Source: Rubrivivax sp. (GTDB lineage: Bacteria; Pseudomonadota; Gammaproteobacteria; Burkholderiales; Burkholderiaceae_C). From it: a DNA stretch of 64,000 bases. The translations under genes and the position numbers were made by a program. Shown in pieces: positions 6,475-15,562 of this stretch. The stretch is from assembly GCA_016719535.1 (NCBI GenBank), contig JADJYX010000029.1, positions 22,315-86,314 on the forward strand, read 5' to 3'. The stretch's first letter is position 1, and each line of letters starts with the position of its first letter. Under the pieces are notes generated by a model, which did no database searches, was not told the origin of the DNA, and was given only the letters and a program-made list of their open reading frames with translations.

Positions 6475-8370
6475 TCACCTGCCGACCAAGCGGAACGGAA
6501 CGCCGTCCTGGATCCCCGGCATCGTCAATCGGTAGCTCCCGTCCGGTTGCCGCAGCGCATACCAGCGCTCGTTCGCGTAGACGCTCTGAACCGTTCGGTT
6601 GGGCGCCACGCTCCGATATTCCTCGATCGCCTGCGCGGGCCCTTCGAGCCGGTCGAGCGTGCCCCGCCCTGTGCCGAGGGTGACGGTGACCGTCCACCAC
6701 TCTTCGAACTGCTCACCCGGGCGGAGAGGATGCCGAAGGTGCCGCTGGTGGCTCACCTGGTTGGTGATGATGGCCGTGTACGGGCCCCCCGCCGCCGCGG
6801 GTGCCACCACCTGCAACGTCACCTCGCTCGCTTCGTAGCTCGAAGCCTGATAGCGAAAATCGTTGAGCACACGCTGGTTCTTTTGCGCCACGATGGCGGG
6901 GTCGAGCCCGCCCGATACGGTGACACCCGGGGGGACTTGCTGGGATCGAGGAGGCGCTGGCGGCGTCGGGTCGGGAGACCACGACGGACTCGATGCCCGC
7001 CAGATCTGCGCACCCAGACTCCAGATCGCATCGACCGCTTGCACCGCTTGCGCCTGCTGCTGCAACTGAAGGGCCTGACCGATGAGCGGCAACAGACCCG
7101 CTGCATCCGGGCATGACGGTCGCAACTGCTGGTAGACGACGATGGCTTGCCGCGCGGCCTGCAACGCGCTGACTGCGTCGGCAACCAAACGACCGTGGAT
7201 CTGCGTCGTGGTCTGTGCGAAGCCCAGCCAACCGCCAATGCGCACGATGAGCTCCTCGCACGTCCGCGCCTGCACCACCCGGCCATCCTCGTTGCGATAG
7301 GCCAGCTGACCGGCCAGGTTGTCGCGCAGGCTGCGGATTCCATTCTCGAGTTGTGCCCGCGTTGTCAGGCCGCGCCGGAACATGTCGATGAGTTGGTCCA
7401 GTCGGTCTTGCAGCTCCCGCCAGTTCTGCCAAGGCGGCCACGGAGGCGGCTGCTGGGCACACGACTCGTTGGCGGCCCGGATGTGCTGCCCGGCCGCTGC
7501 GAGGTGCTGGAACAGGATGTGATCCGTCGATCCGTTGCCGGCGCGCGCGATCGCCTCTGCCCATCCCAGGCGCGATCCAGTGGCCCAGAAGTGGGACACG
7601 CAGTCGCGCGCATTCAGCCCCGGCCGCTGCACCGGCACCGGCGGGATGGGAGGTCCGATGCGGTTGATCAACGACGCCATGTTCCACACGTCGTTGACAC
7701 GTGTCACCGTGCTGTTGTCCGACGGGTGCCGCAGCGCCTCGTCGATGTCGATGACCAGGCGCGCCATGTCACGACATGGCGGGTTGATCCGCAGCGAGGT
7801 TTCGACCTCCGCCCGCGCGTCGCGCAGGCGCCGGATGGCGTCGGGCACGAGGCGTCCATGCACCTGCGTCGTCGTCTGCGCATCACCCAGCGCGGCCCCG
7901 ATTCGCAGGTAGAGCTCACCGCATGTGCGATCTGCGTAGACATCGGTGCCGAGCCGGCGGACCGCAAGATCGCGCGCCATCCCCTGCTCCCACGACTGCA
8001 GGTTCACTGCCAGCTGAGATCGATTGATGACGCCACGCCGGTACTGCGCGATCATCTGCTCGAGGCCTGACTGCACCTGCCTCCAGTTCTGGAACGCCGG
8101 CCACGGCGGCGGCGACTGGGCGCACTGCGCATTCGCTGCCTGCGCGTGCGCCCCCACGGCCGTCATGTGCTGGAACAGGAGCGTCTCCTGCTCTGGCCCG
8201 GTGTTGCGGGCAAGCGCCTGGGCCCAGCCAAGTCGCGAACCGATGGCGAAGAGATGCCCGGGGCAATCCGAATACTCGATCTGCGCGGCGACGGTGGTCG
8301 GCAAGGCCGCCAGCGCGAGCGCGATGACGACACCGAACGTGCCGAGCGAACGCAGGAAGAAGCGAACCAT
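6475..8370 (-). CDS. Exported protein with two similar ~200-residue repeats, unknown function
   Basis: ATG 8370 gives 631 residues and is preferred to an ATG ten codons earlier because GGAGATG precedes it and the signal peptide (MVRFFLRS, hydrophobic core, VAAQ) starts there. Repeat 1 (about residues 35-220) and repeat 2 (about 255-445) share blocks such as GSRLGWAQALAR / GSRLGWAEAIAR, CAQSPPPWPAFQNWR / CAQQPPPWPPWQNWR, and AQTTTQVHGRLVPDA / AQTTTQIHGRLVADA, with four cysteines kept at equal places. A Pro-rich linker and a C-terminal domain of ~160 residues follow. I recognise no family. The repeats look helical and probably disulfide-bonded in the periplasm or outside. The gene lies between ftsZ copy C and the second hsdR tail, so it arrived with or after the duplication. 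Confidence 0.8.
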   Translation of the reverse strand: MVRFFLRSLGTFGVVIALALAALPTTVAAQIEYSDCPGHLFAIGSRLGWAQALARNTGPEQETLLFQHMTAVGAHAQAANAQCAQSPPPWPAFQNWRQVQSGLEQMIAQYRRGVINRSQLAVNLQSWEQGMARDLAVRRLGTDVYADRTCGELYLRIGAALGDAQTTTQVHGRLVPDAIRRLRDARAEVETSLRINPPCRDMARLVIDIDEALRHPSDNSTVTRVNDVWNMASLINRIGPPIPPVPVQRPGLNARDCVSHFWATGSRLGWAEAIARAGNGSTDHILFQHLAAAGQHIRAANESCAQQPPPWPPWQNWRELQDRLDQLIDMFRRGLTTRAQLENGIRSLRDNLAGQLAYRNEDGRVVQARTCEELIVRIGGWLGFAQTTTQIHGRLVADAVSALQAARQAIVVYQQLRPSCPDAAGLLPLIGQALQLQQQAQAVQAVDAIWSLGAQIWRASSPSWSPDPTPPAPPRSQQVPPGVTVSGGLDPAIVAQKNQRVLNDFRYQASSYEASEVTLQVVAPAAAGGPYTAIITNQVSHQRHLRHPLRPGEQFEEWWTVTVTLGTGRGTLDRLEGPAQAIEEYRSVAPNRTVQSVYANERWYALRQPDGSYRLTMPGIQDGVPFRLVGR

Positions 8371-8537
8371 GCGACATCTCCATCGACAGGCGTACGCCAC
8401 GCCTCCGGATGGAGGCTACCGCGCCGCGCCGGACCGATGGTCGGGGGAGTTCTCTAATCTCGATCAGCCGAAACTTGACCGTCGGCATGCCCGTCCGCGA
8501 AGCTTGGGGCATGGTCCGGAATGGCCTCGTCCAAGAG

Positions 8538-8604
8538 CAGTTCGTCGAGAACGACGACTTCACGCGCTTCGTCGGCGACATGGTGTTCCGGCTGGCGAGC
8601 GTGC
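8538..8604 (+). pseudogene. Remnant of the hsdR 3' end beside intact ftsZ
   Basis: The translated segment QFVENDDFTRFVGDMVFRLA is nearly identical to the end of the HsdR remnant at about 5998-6063. It is followed by related GC-rich spacer and then by the ftsZ stop. Nothing of HsdR remains upstream. It shows that the hsdR end and the ftsZ end were neighbours before the region was duplicated. Confidence 0.75.
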
Positions 8605-8691
8605 AGAGGGCGCCGCAGCGGCCGAACAGCGAAGGCGCCGTCAAGCCGCCTTGGCGCTTGCAGGCGATCCGGTTTGCGAGGCGCAACTGTC

Positions 8692-9909
8692 TCAGTCGGC
8701 CTGCTTGCGCAGGAACGCCGGGATCTCGATCTCGTCCATGCCGTTGCTCGACAGCGCCTCCACCTTGGCCGCCGCCTGGCTGCGCGCGTTGCGCCACACG
8801 CTGGGGGTGTTGAGCCCGGCGTAGGTGTCGGCCGCCCCCGGCTGCGCCGGCTGCATCGGCTGGTTGAGGATGGGCAGGTTGTCGGTGCCGGTGCGCAGCG
8901 CCGTGGCCGCGGGCTGCACGACATTCAGCGTGGGGGTGCGACTTTCGGCCCTCCGCACGCTGGACAGGCCGGTGGCGATGACCGTCACGCGCAGCTGGTC
9001 GCCCAACGATTCATCGTAGGCGGTGCCGTAGATGACGTGCGCGTCGTCGGCGGCATAGCGGCGGATGGTATTCATCGCATTGCGGCTCTCGGCCAGCTTG
9101 AAGCTGTTCTTGCTGGCCGCGATCAGCACGAGCACGCCCCGCGCGCCGCTCAAGTCGATGCCTTCCAGCAGCGGGCAGGCCACGGCGGCATCCGCCGCCT
9201 TGGTGGCGCGGTCGGGGCCGCCGGCGGTGGCCGTGCCCATCATCGCCTTGCCGGGCTCGCTCATCACCGTCTTCACGTCCTCGAAGTCGACGTTGACGAG
9301 GCCCGGGATGTGGATGATGTCGCTGATGCCGCCCACCGCATTCTTCAGCACGTCGTTGGCATGCGCAAAGGCCTGGTCCTGCGTGACGTCGTCGCCCAGC
9401 ACTTCCAGCAGCTTCTCGTTCAGCACCACGATCAGGCTGTCGACATTGGCTTCGAGCTCGGCCACGCCGTCCTCGGCCTGCTTGCCGCGCTTGCGGCCCT
9501 CGAACTCGAAGGGCTTGGTGACCACGCCCACCGTCAGGATGCCCATCTCCTTGGCCACGCGCGCGATCACCGGCGCCGCGCCGGTGCCGGTGCCGCCGCC
9601 CATGCCGGCGGTGATGAAGAGCATGTGCGCGCCGGTGATGGCCTCGCGGATCTTGTCCACCGCCTCCTCGGCCGAGGCACGCGCCACGTCGGGCTTGGAC
9701 CCGGCGCCCAGGCCCGAGGTGCCCAGCTGCACCAGGCTGCGCGCATTGCTGCGGTTGAGCGCCTGCGCGTCGGTATTGGCGCAGATGAAGTCCACACCCT
9801 GCACCCCTTGCGAGATCATGTGCTCGACGGCATTGCCGCCACCGCCGCCGACACCGATCACCTTGATCTGGGTGCCCTGGTCAAACTCTTCGATCATTTC
9901 GATAGGCAT
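8692..9909 (-). CDS. ftsZ: Cell division protein FtsZ
   Basis: FtsZ is the tubulin-like GTPase that forms the Z ring and recruits the divisome. The 405-residue protein has the N-terminal Rossmann core, the tubulin signature GGGTGTG near residue 106, and the T7 loop NVDFEDVKTVM near residue 205. A variable linker leads to the C-terminal peptide GMDEIEIPAFLRKQAD that binds FtsA and ZipA. ATG 9909 has a perfect AGGAGG six bases upstream. It follows ftsA with a 112-base gap. It is the only intact copy in the window; three partial copies lie downstream in the same orientation. No lpxC follows. Confidence 0.98.
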   Translation of the reverse strand: MPIEMIEEFDQGTQIKVIGVGGGGGNAVEHMISQGVQGVDFICANTDAQALNRSNARSLVQLGTSGLGAGSKPDVARASAEEAVDKIREAITGAHMLFITAGMGGGTGTGAAPVIARVAKEMGILTVGVVTKPFEFEGRKRGKQAEDGVAELEANVDSLIVVLNEKLLEVLGDDVTQDQAFAHANDVLKNAVGGISDIIHIPGLVNVDFEDVKTVMSEPGKAMMGTATAGGPDRATKAADAAVACPLLEGIDLSGARGVLVLIAASKNSFKLAESRNAMNTIRRYAADDAHVIYGTAYDESLGDQLRVTVIATGLSSVRRAESRTPTLNVVQPAATALRTGTDNLPILNQPMQPAQPGAADTYAGLNTPSVWRNARSQAAAKVEALSSNGMDEIEIPAFLRKQAD

Positions 9910-10021
9910 GTGAACCTCCTAGGTCGATTGCAGTTGCCAAACTGAAAACAGTCGTTCGTGTCGTCGTCTCTGTCGCTGTCACACATGGGGCCTCGTGCCG
10001 GCGCCCCTTCTTGGGTACCAC

Positions 10022-11254
10022 TCAGAAATTGCCCAGAAACCAGTCCTTGGCGCGCCCGAACAGCGTGGACACCGAGCCGGCCTGCGCCGCCGCCTTGTGC
10101 CCGCGCGCCCGCGCCAGCCGCGCCTCTTCCAGCAGTCCCATCACGGTGGCCGAGCGCGGATTGGCCACCATGTCGCCCAAGGCGCCGCCGTAGGTCGGCA
10201 GCCCCTTGCGCACGGGTTTGAGAAAGATGTCCTCGCCCAGCTCCACCATGCCGGGCATGACGGCGCTGCCGCCGGTCAGCACCACGCCGCTGGACAGCAG
10301 TTCCTCGTAGCCGCTCTCGCGGATGACCTGGTGCACCAGCGAGAAGATCTCTTCCACGCGCGGCTCGATCACGCCGGCCAACGCCTGACGTGAGAGCATG
10401 CGCGGTGCACGGTCGCCCAGGCCCGGCACCTCCACCTGCTCGGCGGGGTCGGCCAGCAGCTGCTTGGCCACGCCGTATTCCACCTTGATCTCTTCGGCGT
10501 CCTTGGTGGGCGTGCGCAGCGCCATCGCGATGTCGCTGGTGATCAGGTCGCCGGCGATCGGGATCACGGCCGTGTGGCGCACGCTGCCGTCGGTATAGAT
10601 CTGCACGTCGGTGGTGCCGGCGCCGATGTCGACCACGGCCACGCCGAGCTGCTTCTCGTCCTCGGTCAGCACGGCGGCGGCGCTGGCGCTGGGGTTGAGC
10701 ACCAGGCGCTCGACCTCCAGGCCGCAGCGGCGCACGCACTTGAGGATGTTCTCGGCCGCGCTCTGCGCGCCGGTGACGATGTGCACCTTCACCTCGAGCC
10801 GGCTGCCGCTCATGCCGATCGGCTCCTTCACCTCGTGGCCGTCGATGATGAATTCCTGCGGCTCCACCAGCAGCAGCCGCTGGTCGCCGGGGATGTTGAT
10901 GGCCTTGGCGGTCTCGACCACGCGCGTCACGTCGACCGGCGTCACCTCGCGGTTGTCGCGCACGATCACCATGCCGGTGCTGTTCTGGCCGCGGATGTGG
11001 CTGCCGGTGATGCCGGTATAGACGCGGTCGATCTTGCAGGCGGCCATCATCTCGGCCTCCTTCAGGGCCTGCTGGATGCTCTGCACGGTGGCGTCGATAT
11101 TGACCACGACGCCGCGCTTGAGGCCATGCGCCGGCGCCACGCCCAGGCCGGCCACGCGCAGCTCGCCGTCGGGCAGCACCTCGGCGGCCACCACCATCAC
11201 CTTGGCGGTGCCGATGTCGAGGCCGAAGACGAGGTCCTTGTTCTCTTTGGGCAT
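10022..11254 (-). CDS. ftsA: Cell division protein FtsA
   Basis: FtsA is the actin-like ATPase that tethers FtsZ filaments to the inner membrane and signals to the divisome. The 410-residue protein begins KDLVFGLDIGTAKVMVV (phosphate-1 motif). It contains the inserted 1C domain, the phosphate-2 motif VVDIGAGTTDV, and VLTGGSAVMPGM near residue 335. It ends with the amphipathic membrane-targeting helix (FGRAKDWFLGNF). Length and ends match the family. It lies 12 bases after ftsQ and before ftsZ, in normal dcw order. Confidence 0.97.
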   Translation of the reverse strand: MPKENKDLVFGLDIGTAKVMVVAAEVLPDGELRVAGLGVAPAHGLKRGVVVNIDATVQSIQQALKEAEMMAACKIDRVYTGITGSHIRGQNSTGMVIVRDNREVTPVDVTRVVETAKAINIPGDQRLLLVEPQEFIIDGHEVKEPIGMSGSRLEVKVHIVTGAQSAAENILKCVRRCGLEVERLVLNPSASAAAVLTEDEKQLGVAVVDIGAGTTDVQIYTDGSVRHTAVIPIAGDLITSDIAMALRTPTKDAEEIKVEYGVAKQLLADPAEQVEVPGLGDRAPRMLSRQALAGVIEPRVEEIFSLVHQVIRESGYEELLSSGVVLTGGSAVMPGMVELGEDIFLKPVRKGLPTYGGALGDMVANPRSATVMGLLEEARLARARGHKAAAQAGSVSTLFGRAKDWFLGNF

Positions 11255-11266
11255 GGCGGCTTCTCT

Positions 11267-12091
11267 TCAGGGTGCGGACTTCGGCCCTGCCGGCGCTGTG
11301 GTGGGGTTGGTGGTGACGCCGCGCAGGCGCACGGCATAGCCGTCGGCATGGCGCAGGTCGGCATGTTCCAGCGGCGCGCGGTAGCGGTCGGTCAGCTGCG
11401 ACAGCGTGCGCACGAAGCGCTGCGCGCGCACCAGCACCTCGTCCTCGGTGCCGCGGCCCAGTTCCAGCGTGGCGCCGCTGTCGAGCAGCACGCGCCAGCT
11501 GCCGCGCGTGGACAGCTGCAGCTGCTCGATCTCCATGTCCAGCGGACGCAGCAGCGGCAGCAGCCGGCGGTACAGCGACAGCACCGGCGCCGAGCTGCCC
11601 TCGGGGCCGCTGAAGGTGGGCAGCGCCTCGTCCTCGACGTCGCCGATATTGGCGGCGAAGACCTCGCCCTGCTGGTTGACGAGGCGGTCATCGCGTTCCT
11701 CGGCCTGCCACAGCGCGCTGGCACGGTGTTCCTCGAGCTGCACCAGCAGTCGGTCGGGCCAGATGCGGCGCACGGTGGCGCGCCGCACCCAGGGCACGGC
11801 TTCGAAGGCGGCGCGCGCCGTGCCTAAGTCGGCGCTGAAGAAATTGCCGGCCAGCCGCGGCGCCGCATTGGCGCGCAGCGTCTCGGCGCTGATGCGCTGC
11901 AGCTCGCCTTCGATGCGGATGGCGCGGATCTCGAACGCAGGCGACCGTGCCAGCCACAGCACGCCGGCCGCCAGCGCGGCCAGCAGAGCGAGCGTGAAGA
12001 CGCCGCCGGCCACCGCATTCATCAGGCGCACGTCGCCCGGCAGCGGCAGCGCGGCAGCCGGGGCGGAGGTGCGGGTCAGGCGGGTGGCCAT
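11267..12091 (-). CDS. ftsQ: Cell division protein FtsQ
   Basis: FtsQ is a bitopic inner-membrane protein that joins FtsB/FtsL to the divisome. ATG 12091 gives 274 residues: a short cytoplasmic lead, one membrane helix (about 25-48), a POTRA domain beginning FEIRAIRIEGELQRIS, and a beta domain. The Pro-Ala-rich end is low in complexity. The open frame continues upstream of this ATG inside ddlB, but the family length and the membrane helix fix the start here. It follows ddlB by 14 bases. Confidence 0.93.
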   Translation of the reverse strand: MATRLTRTSAPAAALPLPGDVRLMNAVAGGVFTLALLAALAAGVLWLARSPAFEIRAIRIEGELQRISAETLRANAAPRLAGNFFSADLGTARAAFEAVPWVRRATVRRIWPDRLLVQLEEHRASALWQAEERDDRLVNQQGEVFAANIGDVEDEALPTFSGPEGSSAPVLSLYRRLLPLLRPLDMEIEQLQLSTRGSWRVLLDSGATLELGRGTEDEVLVRAQRFVRTLSQLTDRYRAPLEHADLRHADGYAVRLRGVTTNPTTAPAGPKSAP

Positions 12092-12105
12092 GGATCGTCG
12101 ATCGG

Positions 12106-13086
12106 TCAGCGTGCCGAATCCAGCGTGGCCGCGGCCAGCAGCTGCAGGCACAGCTGCGGGTAGCCGATGCCGGCAGCCTGGGCCGACATCGGCACCAGCG
12201 AATGGCCGGTCATGCCGGGGCTGGTGTTCATCTCCAGCAGGAAGGGCCTGCGGTCCGACGCGCGCAGCATCAGGTCGGCGCGGCCCCAGCCGCGGCAACC
12301 CAGCGCGCGGTAGGCGGCCAGCGTGATGCGCTGCACCTCGGCCTCTTCGGCCGCCGACAGCCCGCTGGGGATGCGGTAGGCGACGGCGTCGGTGAAATAT
12401 TTGTTCTGGTAGTCGTACTGGCCTTCGGGGGCGTCGATGCGCACCACGGGCAGCGCGCGCGCCGATGCGCCCTGGCCCAGCACCGGGCAGGTGAGCTCGA
12501 TGCCGTCGATGAATGCCTCGCACAGCACGTCGGGGTCGTAGCGGCTGGCCAGCGACACCGCGTCCTGCATCTGCGAATAACCGCCGACCTTGGTGACACC
12601 GATCGACGAGCCTTCGCGCGGCGGCTTGACGATCAGCGGCAGGCCGAGTTCGTCGGGCACCTTCATCAGCGCCTCGCGCTGCTGGCCATCCGGCGGCAGC
12701 CAGCGCCAGCGCGGCGTGGGCAGGCCTTCGGCCACCCACACGCGCTTGGTCATCACCTTGTCCATCGCGATCGCGCTGGCCATCACGCCGCTGCCGGTAT
12801 AGGGGATGCCCAGCAGTTCGAGCGCGCCCTGCACGGTGCCGTCCTCGCCATGGCGGCCGTGCAGCGCGATGAAGACGCGGACGAAGCCTTCGGCCTTCAG
12901 GCCGGCCAGCGGCCGTGCGGCCGGATCGAAGGCGTGGGCATCGACGCCCAGCGACCGCAGCGCCGTCAGCACGCCCTGGCCCGACAAGAGCGACACCTCG
13001 CGTTCGGCGCTGTCGCCACCCATCAGAACGGCCACTCGGCCCAGGGATTCGATGGAAGCGATGTCGGTGCTCACGTTGTCCTTCAT
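12106..13086 (-). CDS. ddlB: D-alanine--D-alanine ligase
   Basis: Ddl joins two D-alanines with ATP to make the dipeptide that MurF attaches to the peptidoglycan precursor. The 326-residue ATP-grasp protein shows the N-terminal motif VLMGGDSAEREVSLLSG, the glycine-rich ATP loop PREGSSIGV, and the metal/substrate motif LLEMNTSPGMTGHSLVP near the C-terminus. ATG 13086 overlaps the murC stop (ATGA). Position and length agree with DdlB of the dcw cluster. Confidence 0.96.
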   Translation of the reverse strand: MKDNVSTDIASIESLGRVAVLMGGDSAEREVSLLSGQGVLTALRSLGVDAHAFDPAARPLAGLKAEGFVRVFIALHGRHGEDGTVQGALELLGIPYTGSGVMASAIAMDKVMTKRVWVAEGLPTPRWRWLPPDGQQREALMKVPDELGLPLIVKPPREGSSIGVTKVGGYSQMQDAVSLASRYDPDVLCEAFIDGIELTCPVLGQGASARALPVVRIDAPEGQYDYQNKYFTDAVAYRIPSGLSAAEEAEVQRITLAAYRALGCRGWGRADLMLRASDRRPFLLEMNTSPGMTGHSLVPMSAQAAGIGYPQLCLQLLAAATLDSAR

Positions 13087-14480
13087 TGTGCCCTGCCCCC
13101 GAGCGATTTCAGGCCCTGGCAAACACCACCGATCGATCCGGCACCCATCGTGATCAGCACGTCGCCGCCACGCAACGCAGCGGCCAGTTCGCGCGGCAGA
13201 TCGGCCACCGCCGGCACGAAGCGGACGTCGCCGCCGGCGGCCTGCAGCGCCTGCGCCAGCGCGGCGCCGTCGGCGCCGGCAATCGGCGCCTCGCCGGCCG
13301 GATAGACCTCGGTCAGCCAGACGGCATCGGCCCGGCCCATCACGCGCACGAAGTCGTCGAAGCAGTCGCGCGTGCGGCTGTAGCGGTGCGGCTGAAAGGC
13401 CAGCACCAGGCGCCGGCCGGGGAAGGCGCCGCGCGCGGCGGCCAGCACCGCGGCCATCTCCACCGGGTGGTGGCCATAGTCGTCGATCAGCGTGCAGGCA
13501 CCGCCATCGGCGCAGGCCCGGTCGCCGTGGCGCTGGAAGCGGCGGCCGACCCCGGCAAAACCGGCCAGTGCGCGCTGCACGGCAGCGTCGGGCAGTTCCA
13601 GCTCGGCCGCCACCGCGATCGCGGCCAGCGCATTGCGCACGTTGTGTTCGCCGGCCAGGCTCAAGCTCACGGCCAGCGGCGCGGCATCGGGCCGGTCGAC
13701 GACGAAGCGCATGCCGCCGCCGGGCAGCGCCTGCAGGTCGCGCGCGCGCAGATCGGCACCCTCGCACAGCCCGTAGCGCAGCAGCGGGCGCTGGATGCGC
13801 GGCAGGATGGCGCGCACGCCGGGGTCGTCGCTGCAGACGATGGCGGCGCCGTAGAAGGGCATGCGGTGCAGGAAGTCGACGAAGGCGCCGTGCAGCCGCT
13901 CCAGGCTGTGGCCGTAGGTGTCCATGTGGTCGGCGTCGATGTTGGTGACCACGCTCAACACCGGCAGCAGGTGCAGGAAGGACGCATCGCTCTCGTCGGC
14001 CTCGACGACGATGTGCTCGCCGCGGCCGAGGTGGCTGTTGGACTGCGTGCGCGCCAGCGTGCCGCCGATGACGAAGCTGGGGTCGACGCCGGCCTCGATC
14101 AGCACCTCGGTCACCAGCGAGGTGGTGGTCGTCTTGCCATGCGTGCCGGCAATCGCCACGCCCTGCTGGCGGCGCATCAGCTCGGCCAGCATCACCGCGC
14201 GGTGCACCACCGGCAGGCCTTGCGCGCGCGCGGCCAGCACCTCGGGGTTGTCGGCCTTGACCGCGGTCGACACCACCAGCGCCTGCGCGCCGGCGATGTG
14301 CGCCGCGGCATGGCCGATGGCCACGCGCAGGCCCATTCGCTGCAACCGCGTGGTGGTCTCGCTGGCGGCGACGTCGCTGCCCGACACGGTAAAACCCTGC
14401 GCATGCAGCATCTCGGCGATGCCGCTCATGCCGGCGCCGCCGATGCCGGTGAAGTGGATGTGTTTGAGCGCGTGCTTCAT
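13083..14480 (-). CDS. murC: UDP-N-acetylmuramate--L-alanine ligase MurC
   Basis: MurC adds L-alanine to UDP-MurNAc, the first amino acid of the stem peptide. The 465-residue protein starts HIHFTGIGGAGMSGIAE (UDP-binding Rossmann loop). It has the ATP-binding loop GTHGKTTTTSLV near residue 113, HMDTYGHS in the central domain and DDYGHHPVEMAA in the C-terminal domain, all standard for Mur ligases. It overlaps murG by four bases upstream and ddlB by four downstream. Confidence 0.97.
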   Translation of the reverse strand: MKHALKHIHFTGIGGAGMSGIAEMLHAQGFTVSGSDVAASETTTRLQRMGLRVAIGHAAAHIAGAQALVVSTAVKADNPEVLAARAQGLPVVHRAVMLAELMRRQQGVAIAGTHGKTTTTSLVTEVLIEAGVDPSFVIGGTLARTQSNSHLGRGEHIVVEADESDASFLHLLPVLSVVTNIDADHMDTYGHSLERLHGAFVDFLHRMPFYGAAIVCSDDPGVRAILPRIQRPLLRYGLCEGADLRARDLQALPGGGMRFVVDRPDAAPLAVSLSLAGEHNVRNALAAIAVAAELELPDAAVQRALAGFAGVGRRFQRHGDRACADGGACTLIDDYGHHPVEMAAVLAAARGAFPGRRLVLAFQPHRYSRTRDCFDDFVRVMGRADAVWLTEVYPAGEAPIAGADGAALAQALQAAGGDVRFVPAVADLPRELAAALRGGDVLITMGAGSIGGVCQGLKSLGGRAQ

Positions 14481-15562
14481 GCGCGCTCCTTCGGCTTCAC
14501 CAGCGCCTCGATCTGATCGGCCACGCGCGCCGCGGCATGCGGCCGCGCCAGCGCGCGCGAGCGCTGCGCCATCGCCAGCAGCCGCTCGCGTGTCAGCGCC
14601 TGCAGCTCGGCGGCCAGGCGCTCGGGCGTCAGATCACCCTGCGGCAGGTGGATGGCGGCACCGTGCTGCGCCATCCAGGCCGCGTTGTCGCGCTGGTGGC
14701 TGGTGGTGGAGACGATCAGCGGCACCAGGATGGCGGGCACGCCGGCGGCGCAGAGCTCGCTGACGGTGATGGCACCGGCGCGGCAGACCATCAGGTCGGT
14801 CAGCGTCAGCGCGCGCGCCATGTCGTCGATGAAGGGCACGACCTCGGCTTCGACGCCGGCACGCTCGTAGGCGGCGGTGACCGCGGCATGGTGGGCATTG
14901 CCGGTCTGGTGCGTGACCATCGGCCGCTCGGCCGCCGGGATCAGCGCCAGCGCCGCAGGCAGCGTCTGATTGAGCACCTGCGCGCCCAGGCTGCCGCCCA
15001 CCACCAGCACGCGCAGCAGGCCGCTGCGCTGCGGCAGGCGGCGCTCGGGCGCGGCGATGGCCTCGATCTCGGCGCGCACCGGGTTGCCGGTGACGACGGC
15101 ATGCTTCGTCGTCTTCGCCGCCGCGCCGTCGAAGCCGAAGGCCACGCGGTCGGCCACCGGCAGCAGCCACTTGTTGGACAGCAGCAGCGCGGCGTCGGCA
15201 TTCACCAGCACCAGCGGCTTGCCCAGCGCCGAGGCCATCAGCCCGCCGGGAAAGCAGACATAGCCGCCCATGCCCAGCACGGCATCGGCGGCGCGCCGGC
15301 GCAGGATGGCGTGGCAGTCCCAGAAGGCCTTCTGCAGCCGCAGGCCGCCGGTCAGCCAGCCGAAGAAGCCCCTGCCGCGCAGGCCGGCGAAGGCGATGGT
15401 GTCCAGCGGAATGCCGGCCTTGGGCACGAGCTGGTTTTCCATGCCCTGCGTCGTGCCCAGCCAGCTGACCGTCCAGCCGCGCGCCTTCATCTCGCGCGCC
15501 ACCGCCAGGCCGGGGATGATGTGGCCGCCGGTGCCGGCGGCCATGATCACGAGATGGCTCAC
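14477..15562 (-). CDS. murG: UDP-N-acetylglucosamine--lipid I transferase MurG
   Basis: MurG transfers GlcNAc to lipid I to make lipid II at the inner face of the membrane. GTG 15562 overlaps the ftsW stop (GTGA) and gives 361 residues, a normal length. The N-terminal glycine loop AAGTGGHIIPGLAVA, the second-domain loop VVGGSLGAQVLN and the UDP-GlcNAc site (VCRAGAITVSELCAAGVPAI) are present. A frame extension beyond the GTG lies inside ftsW and is not used. Confidence 0.96.
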   Translation of the reverse strand: MSHLVIMAAGTGGHIIPGLAVAREMKARGWTVSWLGTTQGMENQLVPKAGIPLDTIAFAGLRGRGFFGWLTGGLRLQKAFWDCHAILRRRAADAVLGMGGYVCFPGGLMASALGKPLVLVNADAALLLSNKWLLPVADRVAFGFDGAAAKTTKHAVVTGNPVRAEIEAIAAPERRLPQRSGLLRVLVVGGSLGAQVLNQTLPAALALIPAAERPMVTHQTGNAHHAAVTAAYERAGVEAEVVPFIDDMARALTLTDLMVCRAGAITVSELCAAGVPAILVPLIVSTTSHQRDNAAWMAQHGAAIHLPQGDLTPERLAAELQALTRERLLAMAQRSRALARPHAAARVADQIEALVKPKERA

